From assembly GCA_945485625.1 (NCBI GenBank), contig CALYSH010000047.1:1-8661 (forward strand): a DNA stretch of 8,661 nucleotides, read 5' to 3'. The position numbers were made by a program, and so were the translations under genes. Shown piece by piece: positions 1-5,723 of this stretch; position 1 is the first letter of the stretch, and every line of letters starts with the position of its first letter. Source of the stretch: an uncultured Lachnospiraceae bacterium (GTDB taxonomy: Bacteria; Bacillota; Clostridia; Lachnospirales; Lachnospiraceae). Under the pieces are notes generated by a model. That model did no database searches, had not been told where the DNA came from, and saw only the letters and a program-made list of their open reading frames with translations.

Positions 1-148
1 ATACTGAGGCTGAGTAACAAATTTTTTCCTCTTTCGATGGGACCGACCCTAAGGGCCGCCTCTCTCTCAGATTCCGCCGGGAAAACGCTGATTCTCTGAA
101 AGAAGACCATTCGGAATGAAAACATATGAATAATAAATTGGAGAAGCC
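1..148. other. left-edge leader upstream of the DUF5050-type gene, nature unknown
   Basis: No gene is convincingly supported here. On the plus strand one frame is open from the window edge to a TGA at 97-99. On the minus strand one frame runs open from an ATG at 127 to the edge, but neither has a Shine-Dalgarno site or a recognisable product. Some bases could pair: GAGGC at 6-10 with GCCTC at 58-62, and CTGAG at 10-14 with CTCAG at 66-70. This allows a folded leader RNA, but it matches no riboswitch consensus I can recall. The 3' end carries the ribosome binding site GGAG (140-143), five bases before the ATG at 149. Confidence 0.3.
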
Positions 149-1153
149 ATGAGCCGAAAAACCAAAACAATAACCATACTGATAGCAGGAGGACTTCTGA
201 TTCTTTTGTCCGCACTGTTCATAGGAACCGTTTTATTAAATAAAAAAGCCGCAAATCCGGAGGGCACCGTGGGAAACACTGCCGGTAACCTGTACAACTC
301 CGGATATTTCTGTGAACAAGGTGGCAGAGTTTATTTTGCCAATGTCAAAGAGGGCGGAGTCCTCTATTCCATGAATCCGGATGAATCCGATGTGAAACGC
401 TTAAGTAATGCCATCGCAGTAAATCTTTTGGCAGACGAAAACTTTCTCTATTATTTCCAGCTCGGCACCTCCGGTGGCGGAAGCTTTGAAAACGTTGTTT
501 CCAACCGAAGCTTTATGCGCAGTAACCACAACGGTCAGAAAATCAAAACTCTTGCAAAGGAAATTGTTGTTTCTGCCCAGCTGGTGAACAACTCCCTGTA
601 CTATCTGACCTCCGGCAGTAAACAGATTCGTTTCTACAAATCCGACCTGGAGCACAATAATATTGTAGATCTGGCAGATTATGTAATCCAGCCCTCCTGT
701 GTATATGACAGTCAGATTATCTACGCCGGGACCCTGGATGACCACTGCCTGTATTCCCTGAATACCGAGTCCGATGTGCAGACAAAGGTAATGGACGCCA
801 ATTTATGTTTTCCTGTTTTTTATGAGGATTCCCTCTATTATTTAAATGTAGAGAAAAACTATCGTCTGGAGCGGTATTCCTTCTCCTCAGGAAGGAAAGA
901 AGTCCTCACCAATGACCGGGTAGACTGTTACAATATCGGTTCCGGCTATATATATTACCAAAAAAACGGCACCTCCCCCCAGCTGATTTGTATGCGCTGT
1001 GACGGTAGCGGTGCCATGGTGCTTGCAGAGGGCAACTATACAAAAATCAACATGACCTCCGCCTATGTTTATTTTCAGGAATTCGGTGTTCCCAATGTGA
1101 CCTTCCACAGTCCCATCGGTTCCTCATCTTTTTCCGTATTCTCCGTGGAATAA
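149..1153 (+). CDS. membrane-anchored DUF5050-type beta-propeller-like protein
   Basis: A 334-residue protein exposed outside the membrane, of unknown biochemical role. It starts with a basic tail (residues 3-6) and one hydrophobic segment (about 8-30), read as an uncleaved signal anchor or signal peptide with no lipobox cysteine. The rest is a series of about six or seven units of 30-40 residues. Each has a pattern like 'x-L/I-Y-Y-x' followed by a strand and a polar turn: near 60-85, 99-135, 149-175, 189-215, 228-253, 267-293 and 306-322. This resembles the DUF5050/YWTD-like propeller repeats common in clostridial surface proteins. The ATG is chosen because GGAG lies five bases upstream. It converges on the ArsR gene with nine bases between the stop codons. 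Family placement rests on repeat pattern only; substrate or partner is unknown. Confidence 0.75.
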   Translation: MSRKTKTITILIAGGLLILLSALFIGTVLLNKKAANPEGTVGNTAGNLYNSGYFCEQGGRVYFANVKEGGVLYSMNPDESDVKRLSNAIAVNLLADENFLYYFQLGTSGGGSFENVVSNRSFMRSNHNGQKIKTLAKEIVVSAQLVNNSLYYLTSGSKQIRFYKSDLEHNNIVDLADYVIQPSCVYDSQIIYAGTLDDHCLYSLNTESDVQTKVMDANLCFPVFYEDSLYYLNVEKNYRLERYSFSSGRKEVLTNDRVDCYNIGSGYIYYQKNGTSPQLICMRCDGSGAMVLAEGNYTKINMTSAYVYFQEFGVPNVTFHSPIGSSSFSVFSVE

Positions 1154-1162
1154 TCACGGGGC

Positions 1163-1507
1163 TCATTCCTCAATATGATCCAGCCCCTGACTTAAAATGG
1201 TTACAATGTGGGAGTCGGCAGGACTGTAGAATATGGTCTTGCCCACTCTCCTGTTTTTTACCAGATCCATCTGTTTCAACACCCGGAGCTGATGGGAGAT
1301 GGCCGACTGGCTCATTCCAAGAAGCATGGCAATATCATATACGCACATCTCTGAGCATAACAGGGCGAACATGATCTTCAGTCTGGTGGAATCACCAAAG
1401 ACCTTATAAAATTCTGCCAGATTCTGCATTTCCTCCTCCGGTGGGAGCTTCTCCTCTACCTCTCTTGCCAATTCTTCATTTAAACTGATATAGCTGTTTC
1501 CTTCCAT
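1163..1507 (-). CDS. ArsR/SmtB-family metal-sensing transcriptional repressor
   Basis: A winged helix-turn-helix repressor that would release DNA when it binds metal. From the ATG at 1507 it has 114 residues. The ArsR core is clear: KVFGDSTRLKIMFALL (about 35-50), the recognition helix MSQSAISHQLRVLKQ (about 65-79) and the wing (VGKTIFYS, about 88-95). The C-terminal alpha5 site, D98-x-H100 then H111-x2-E114, has exactly the spacing of the SmtB/CzrA zinc site, with E114 as the last residue. The alpha3 motif ELCVCD of CadC-type sensors is altered to EMCVYD, so that site looks lost. A GTG nine codons upstream (1534) is an alternative start, but the predicted promoter places transcription start almost on it. 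GGAG lies ten bases before the ATG. It follows apbE on the same strand; no metal transporter is adjacent, so its target is unknown. Confidence 0.88.
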   Translation of the reverse strand: MEGNSYISLNEELAREVEEKLPPEEEMQNLAEFYKVFGDSTRLKIMFALLCSEMCVYDIAMLLGMSQSAISHQLRVLKQMDLVKNRRVGKTIFYSPADSHIVTILSQGLDHIEE

Positions 1508-1541
1508 ACCTGTCACACTCCAATTATTTTCCACTGTACCT

Positions 1542-1570
1542 ATTGTATCCTATTCTTTTTCATTCCACAA
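1542..1570 (-). promoter_or_regulatory. candidate promoter for the ArsR gene
   Basis: On the minus strand TTGTGG (1565-1570) is followed after exactly 17 bases by TACAAT (1542-1547), a five-of-six match to the -10 consensus; the -35 is weak. The predicted start near 1535 would make the GTG at 1534 nearly leaderless and favours the ATG at 1507. The site overlaps the last codons of apbE, so the repressor could be transcribed separately from it. Confidence 0.35.
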
Positions 1571-2626
1571 ACAAAAATATGGTTTCATACCCTCCGACAG
1601 ATGCAGTTCTCCCCTCTCGTCCACAAAGAGAATCTCTGCATTGTATTTTTCCGCCAGCTTCATGCCGTCCTCTATCCCCAGGACAAAGCAGGCAGTAGAA
1701 AGCGCATCACTAAGCAGCCCACTCTTCGATAACACCGTCACACTGCGCACACCGCTGTTTGCAGGATAACCGGTTCTGGGGTCCAGAATATGATGATATC
1801 TTACACCATCCACTTCCACATAACGTTCATAATCTCCGGAAGTGGATACACACCATGCTCCGGATAAGCTCAATGTCCCCACATAACTTGTGGTATCAGA
1901 AGGATCCACAATTCCTATCTGCCAGGGCAGCTCCCCCTGTTTTGTTCCCCAGGTCAGAATACTACCGCCCAGAGAAATCACACCTCCGCTCACCCCGTCA
2001 TGCTGCTCCTCCAGCAGAGTCTGAATCCGGTCCAGAGCCATCCCTTTTCCAATTGCCCCAAGGTCTAGCCGGATACCTCCCTCCAGCAGAACATTTTTCT
2101 CTCCCAGAATAAGCTTCTGATACCCACAGTTTAACATTGCCTCCTGTATCTGACCGGCTGTTGGCAAGGGAAAATCCATATCCGTTCTTCCACCACTGTA
2201 GGAATCAATATTCCACAATCCGGAAAGCTTTCCCACGGTAATATCAAATGCACCTTTTGAATCCTCCGAAAGCTTTTTGCAGGTTACCAGAGACTCGTAC
2301 AACAGGTCCGGGACCTCCGCATCCTGATGACCATTATTCAATCTTCCAATCACGGAATTTTCATCTCTCCAGGAGATTTCTTCGGACTCCATTTCCCGGA
2401 CCAGCTCCAGGATTTCACCCGAAACTCCGTCGCAATCCCCCTGTCCATACAATCGGATATGAAGGACCGTTCCCATGCCGGTATCCGTCCGATTCACCTC
2501 CCGGACATTACATCCGCAAAAAAACAGGCAGAAAAATACCGGCAACATCCACTTCAATTTCCCTGCTTTATTTGTTATACTGTGAAAAAGAGAAATCATT
2601 GGATGAAATGACAAGGAAAAAAGCAT
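1550..2626 (-). CDS. apbE: FAD:protein FMN transferase, ApbE family lipoprotein
   Basis: Transfers FMN from FAD to a threonine or serine of target proteins on the outer face of the membrane, using magnesium. From the ATG at 2626 it has 358 residues. Family motifs in order: DTGMGT (48-53), AFDITVG (126-132), the flavin/metal motif DLGAIGKG (188-195), SGDYERY (263-269), HHILDPRTGYP (278-288) and the metal-binding SDALST (306-311). All are intact, so it should be active. A hydrophobic stretch ends at Cys39 (FFCGC), a lipobox-like site. Start choice: AGGAGG lies eight bases before the ATG at 2626, but this makes an unusually long signal sequence. A TTG at 2557 would give the compact lipoprotein signal MKWMLPVFFCLFFCGC with Cys16, though with a poor ribosome site. 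No FMN-binding-domain target protein is encoded in the window. Confidence 0.93.
   Translation of the reverse strand: MLFSLSFHPMISLFHSITNKAGKLKWMLPVFFCLFFCGCNVREVNRTDTGMGTVLHIRLYGQGDCDGVSGEILELVREMESEEISWRDENSVIGRLNNGHQDAEVPDLLYESLVTCKKLSEDSKGAFDITVGKLSGLWNIDSYSGGRTDMDFPLPTAGQIQEAMLNCGYQKLILGEKNVLLEGGIRLDLGAIGKGMALDRIQTLLEEQHDGVSGGVISLGGSILTWGTKQGELPWQIGIVDPSDTTSYVGTLSLSGAWCVSTSGDYERYVEVDGVRYHHILDPRTGYPANSGVRSVTVLSKSGLLSDALSTACFVLGIEDGMKLAEKYNAEILFVDERGELHLSEGMKPYFCLWNEKE
2573..2581 (+). promoter_or_regulatory. extended -10 promoter for the NusG_II gene, possibly bidirectional
   Basis: The plus strand reads TGTTATACT: a TG dinucleotide one base before TATACT (2576-2581), an extended -10 that needs no strong -35 (TTCAAT at 2553-2558 is poor). 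Initiation near 2588 would give a leader of about 37 bases. The same bases read on the minus strand give TATAAC (2579-2574), a five-of-six -10 facing apbE, so one symmetric element might serve both directions. If so, apbE would have to start downstream of 2567. Confidence 0.42.
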
Positions 2627-3023
2627 GAACAATTCCTCCTTTCCCAAAAAAACTGCATTAGCGCTTACCGGTCTTCTCCTTCTGTTGGCAGCGGGTTGCA
2701 TCTTATGGTTGATATTGGCCAAAGGTCCCTCTGACCACTGTATCGCACAAATTTACCAGGACGGTGTACTGCTTGAGTCCATCGATTTATCCCGGGTGGA
2801 AGCACCTTACGAGTTTACCGTTTCCGGAAAAGGCGGTGCCAGCAATACCCTTCGCGTCACAAAGGATTCCATCGGTATCATTTCCGCCAACTGCCCGGAC
2901 CGCATTTGTGTACATCAGGGTTTTATCCGCACACCCCTGCTTCCAATCACCTGTCTGCCAAACCACCTGGTCATTCAGCTGGTTCCCCGGGACACCGTTG
3001 GTCCCGACGCGACTACCTATTAA
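2625..3023 (+). CDS. NusG domain II-containing extracytoplasmic protein
   Basis: A 132-residue membrane-anchored protein. After a short basic tail comes one membrane segment (about 11-32), then an extracytoplasmic domain of about 100 residues resembling the NusG_II family, which is unrelated in function to the transcription factor NusG. The typical signature is present: NCPDRICVHQG (89-99), then PITCLPNHLVIQL (107-119). This places Cys90, Cys95, His97, Cys110 and His114 close together. The ATG at 2625 has AAGGA seven bases upstream. It is followed after 26 bases by the Gx-type gene, in an apparent two-gene operon divergent from apbE. NusG_II, Gx and ApbE proteins recur together in Bacillota, and from memory similar proteins (EetA, EetB, FmnB) belong to the Listeria flavin-based extracellular electron transfer locus. 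The exact role is not known. Confidence 0.85.
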   Translation: MNNSSFPKKTALALTGLLLLLAAGCILWLILAKGPSDHCIAQIYQDGVLLESIDLSRVEAPYEFTVSGKGGASNTLRVTKDSIGIISANCPDRICVHQGFIRTPLLPITCLPNHLVIQLVPRDTVGPDATTY

Positions 3024-3049
3024 CAATACTTCGAAAGAAAGGTACTTCT

Positions 3050-3562
3050 ATGTCTGCGAAAAAACTAACACTTCTGGCTCTATATACCACACTGGCGCTC
3101 TCCATCTATGCCGTGGAAAGTGCCATACCGCCCCTTGTCCCCATTCCGGGCATCAAGCTGGGGTTTGCAAACATCGTGACTCTTTTTGTTCTTTCCCGGC
3201 ATTCAGCCAGGGATGCTTTGTGGGTTCTTCTGGCAAGGATTCTTCTGGCAGGCTTTCTGTTTGGTCAGGGAATCAGCATGCTATACAGCTTAGCCGGCGG
3301 TATTCTCTGTCTTGTTATCATGTCCGGTATGCAAGCCCTTTTACGAAAGCACTTTCTTCCACTTACCAGCATCTTCGGTGCACTGGCTCACAACATAGGG
3401 CAGCTTCTTGTAGCAGGTCTGGTTCTGAAATCCTTCTATGTGATTTCCTATCTACCCTATCTGATGTTAAGTGCCATGGTGACCGGGTTGTTTACCGGTC
3501 TGTGTGCCCTTATGGTGAACCGTTTTATTTCACCACATATAAAGCATCTTTCATCTGAGTAA
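3050..3562 (+). CDS. Gx transporter family membrane protein
   Basis: A 170-residue, strongly hydrophobic protein with about five membrane segments. The signature PGIKLGFANIVTLFVL (about 28-43) marks the family often annotated 'Gx transporter' or 'heptaprenyl diphosphate synthase component I'. There is no prenyl synthase motif (no DDxxD), so the second name is probably misleading. Its size and fold resemble the substrate-binding subunits of ECF vitamin transporters, but the substrate is not established. The start is the ATG at 3050, with AAAGG seven bases upstream; an upstream ATG at 2906 in the same frame lies inside the NusG_II gene and is not used. Its last 38 bases overlap the 3' end of the convergent folB-folK fusion. 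Pairing with NusG_II and ApbE suggests flavin, quinone or electron-transfer work at the membrane. Confidence 0.82.
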   Translation: MSAKKLTLLALYTTLALSIYAVESAIPPLVPIPGIKLGFANIVTLFVLSRHSARDALWVLLARILLAGFLFGQGISMLYSLAGGILCLVIMSGMQALLRKHFLPLTSIFGALAHNIGQLLVAGLVLKSFYVISYLPYLMLSAMVTGLFTGLCALMVNRFISPHIKHLSSE

Positions 3563-4346
3563 CGGTCCGGTTTAATATGGGATGTCTGAAATTGGGGGCC
3601 AGCTCGCTCAAGGGCTCCAACACAAAGCTTCTGTTCTCCAAATCCACATGCGGAATAATCAAATCATCTTCCTCGTAAACCAGCTTGTCATAAAACAGAA
3701 TATCTAAATCCAGGGTCCTTGGTCCCCAGTGAATCAATCTCTCACGATTCTCAGAGGCCTCTATCTTATGAAGGAACTTCAACAAATCTGCCGGGGAAAG
3801 CAATGTCTTTAAGGAAATTGCCCCATTCAAAAAATCATCCTGTTCTACTCCTCCGTAGGGTTTCGTCTCAATCAGGCTGCTCATCACCACATCCTTGATT
3901 CGTTTCTTCGCACAAAGAGCATTCAGCGCATTCTGTATATGCTGCCTTCTGTCCCCCATATTGGAACCCACTGACAGGTAAACCTGATGCCACCCTCTGT
4001 GAACCTTCACCGATACACTTTCAAAAGGCAGAGGAATCGGTGCTTCCGGCTTTCGAATCTCCAAATCCAGGGACTGAATCAAAGGAAAGCGGAAAAGAAT
4101 CGCCTGGGAAAGCCTCTCCGCTATAGACTCCAACAAATCAAAGCGATGTTCTGTCATCCATTTTGATATAAAGGTACAAACACTTCCGTAATCCGTGGAT
4201 AATTCTAAATCATCCTTCATCCCGGCTGATGCAAAATCGGTATACAACACAGCATTCACAAAAAAAGTCTGTCCTTTTTCCTTTTCCTTTTCATACACTC
4301 CGTGGTACGCATATACCTCCAGATTTTCAATCCTGATTTCATCCAT
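3525..4346 (-). CDS. folBK: bifunctional dihydroneopterin aldolase / HPPK (FolB-FolK fusion)
   Basis: Carries two consecutive steps of folate synthesis in one 273-residue chain. The FolB half (about 1-117) cleaves dihydroneopterin to 6-hydroxymethyl-dihydropterin: YAYHGVYEKEKEKGQ (12-26), Tyr53, Glu73 in LLESIAERLS, and the catalytic lysine Lys99 in EIRKPEAP. The FolK half (about 120-273) adds pyrophosphate from ATP: SVGSNMGDR (125-133), ETKPYGG (160-166), HWGPRTLDLDILFY (206-219) with the two magnesium aspartates Asp213 and Asp215, and IPH (231-233). No gap or stop interrupts the junction, so the fusion is genuine and both active sites look complete. AGAGGA lies seven bases before the ATG. 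It is the last gene of the operon, 22 bases after folP, and overlaps the Gx gene tail to tail. Confidence 0.95.
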   Translation of the reverse strand: MDEIRIENLEVYAYHGVYEKEKEKGQTFFVNAVLYTDFASAGMKDDLELSTDYGSVCTFISKWMTEHRFDLLESIAERLSQAILFRFPLIQSLDLEIRKPEAPIPLPFESVSVKVHRGWHQVYLSVGSNMGDRRQHIQNALNALCAKKRIKDVVMSSLIETKPYGGVEQDDFLNGAISLKTLLSPADLLKFLHKIEASENRERLIHWGPRTLDLDILFYDKLVYEEDDLIIPHVDLENRSFVLEPLSELAPNFRHPILNRTVTQMKDALYVVK

Positions 4347-4368
4347 TGCCTTTTCCTCTTTTCATTCG

Positions 4369-5196
4369 TCAGCTTCTAAGGATCGCCTCTGTCATTCGTA
4401 TTGCTCTTACATTTGCCTCCACATTATGCACCCTTACATGGGATATCCCCTTCATCACTGCCAGTACCGTTGTCGCAACAGTACCTTCCTCTCTCTGGTC
4501 CACCGGCAAATCCAGGGTAAGCCCGATAACGGATTTACGGCTGCACCCCAACAGTACAGGACATCCAAGCTCATGTAAAGAATCCATGTGATGTATGATT
4601 TGCAGATTCTGCTCATAGGTTTTTCCAAACCCTACGCCCGGATCCAGAATAATGGATTCTTTTTGAATACCGGCCTCTGCTGCCAGCTTCATGGTTTCCT
4701 CCAAATCCGCCTTTACATCCTGCAGGAAATTCCGGTAATCAGATGTCTTACGATTATGCATAAGACAACAGGGCACCTGAAATTTTGCAATCACATTGCC
4801 CATGTTCTCGTCATATTTCAACCCCCAGATATCATTAATCAAATCCGCACCGGCTAAAATACCGGCTTCCGCCACACCGCTCTTATAGGTATCCAGTGAA
4901 ATAGGCACATCCAGTCTGCTTTTTATTGCCTCAATCACGGGCACTACCCTGGCAATCTCTTCCTCCACGGGAAGGAGGGTGGTATATCCCGGTCTGGCAG
5001 ATTCACCACCCACATCCAGCACATCCATGCCCTGCTTCATCATGGCCTCCACATGAAACAGAGCCCGGTCTAACTGATTCCATTTTCCGCCGTCCGAGAA
5101 GGAATCCGGTGTCACATTCAGTATTCCCCATACATAGGTATGATTTGCATCCTCAAATACACGATTTCCAATCTTCATTTTTGTACGCTTCCTCAC
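4369..5196 (-). CDS. folP: dihydropteroate synthase
   Basis: Joins 6-hydroxymethyl-dihydropterin pyrophosphate to p-aminobenzoate; this is the sulfonamide target. The 275 residues are normal length for the family. The TIM-barrel motifs appear in order: NVTPDSFSDGG (27-37, loop 1), DVGGESARPG (61-70, loop 2), Asp102 in SLDTYKSG, NDIWG (121-125), LMHN (145-148), DPGVGFGKT (185-193), GCSRKS (217-222, with Lys221) and RVHNV (255-259). Loop 2 has Ala67 where Thr is usual. The start is a GTG at 5196 with AAGGA eight bases upstream; an ATG at 5178 is possible but its ribosome site is badly spaced. It begins 13 bases after the HD gene stop, so the two are probably translationally linked. Confidence 0.96.
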   Translation of the reverse strand: MRKRTKMKIGNRVFEDANHTYVWGILNVTPDSFSDGGKWNQLDRALFHVEAMMKQGMDVLDVGGESARPGYTTLLPVEEEIARVVPVIEAIKSRLDVPISLDTYKSGVAEAGILAGADLINDIWGLKYDENMGNVIAKFQVPCCLMHNRKTSDYRNFLQDVKADLEETMKLAAEAGIQKESIILDPGVGFGKTYEQNLQIIHHMDSLHELGCPVLLGCSRKSVIGLTLDLPVDQREEGTVATTVLAVMKGISHVRVHNVEANVRAIRMTEAILRS

Positions 5197-5209
5197 AATC
5201 CGATTCCTT

Positions 5210-5692
5210 TTAGTAATGAATCCTTAAATTCTTCTTTTCGTCGTCCCAGTTGCAATCCCCGATTGCCCCACAGGAAAAGCAGGGGCGGCTGGCCTTATCC
5301 GCCCGACACAGCACTTCCCCCAACATGGACCGGGTATTTCCTGTTTTGCTTCGATGTCCCGAAATTGCATCCAATATCTCCCTTTGCTCATCCTGTGTGA
5401 AAGCACAATCACATAAAATACGGGATGCCAGTTCCACACCTGCCACTTCATGGGGAATCTTCTCCTCATACTGGCGAAACCGTCCGATATCGTGAAGTAA
5501 GGCTGCCGCATACAACAATTCCTTTGAAACAGCCAGTCCTTCCTCCAGCACCATAATCCAGCCAATCCTTGCCACATCCAGAAAATGCTCCATATTATGA
5601 CGGCAGAAGCGTCTGTCTGCTTCTGCCGCCCTATTTTTCATGAGACAGTCCTGATATAAGGGATGCCTCCATATCTGTTCCAATCGTTCCAT
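5210..5692 (-). CDS. HD-domain metal-dependent phosphohydrolase in the folate operon
   Basis: A 160-residue soluble HD-superfamily protein. The metal ligands follow the usual order: His36 (EHFLDVAR), His67-Asp68 (LLHDIGRFRQYE), His81, His113 and Asp132 (RADKASR). A C-terminal cysteine cluster, CFSCGAIGDC (138-147), precedes NWDDEKKN. The family hydrolyses phosphate esters, but the substrate cannot be read from sequence. Its place between folE and folP, with gaps of 31 and 13 bases, suggests a pterin or folate phosphate; the inferred candidate reaction is dephosphorylation of dihydroneopterin triphosphate. In-frame starts exist at 5704, 5698 and 5692; 5692 is preferred because GAGG lies six bases upstream. 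The longer frame back to 5803 would overlap folE and has no support. A housekeeping nucleotidase role is the main alternative. Confidence 0.85.
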   Translation of the reverse strand: MERLEQIWRHPLYQDCLMKNRAAEADRRFCRHNMEHFLDVARIGWIMVLEEGLAVSKELLYAAALLHDIGRFRQYEEKIPHEVAGVELASRILCDCAFTQDEQREILDAISGHRSKTGNTRSMLGEVLCRADKASRPCFSCGAIGDCNWDDEKKNLRIHY

Positions 5693-5723
5693 TTTCATCC
5701 TCATCAAAGAATGCTGACACAGA

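Noticed and set aside
1141..1188. Hairpin CTCCGTG/CACGGGG across the stop of the DUF5050-type gene, and an alternative GGGGCT/AGCCCC stem, as a terminator between the convergent genes
   Set aside because: Neither stem is followed by a T-run on either strand, and the two cannot form together. Stems are short, so a functional terminator is not supported.
1759..2628. Plus-strand frames of 94 to 126 residues within apbE
   Set aside because: They are shadows of the apbE coding sequence, proline- and arginine-rich, with no ribosome sites or recognisable domains.
2906..3049. Upstream extension of the Gx gene to an ATG at 2906
   Set aside because: It lies inside the NusG_II gene, lacks a ribosome site and adds no family sequence; the ATG at 3050 has AAAGG at good spacing.
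2764..3558. Long plus-strand frame (264 residues) overlapping the NusG_II and Gx genes
   Set aside because: It is an out-of-frame shadow rich in Ser, Cys and His with no family motif; the NusG_II and Gx frames have ribosome sites and recognisable domains.
3050..3562. Heptaprenyl diphosphate synthase component I as the function of the Gx-type protein
   Set aside because: That annotation is common for the family, but the protein is almost wholly membrane-embedded, with no prenyl synthase motif and no component II gene nearby.
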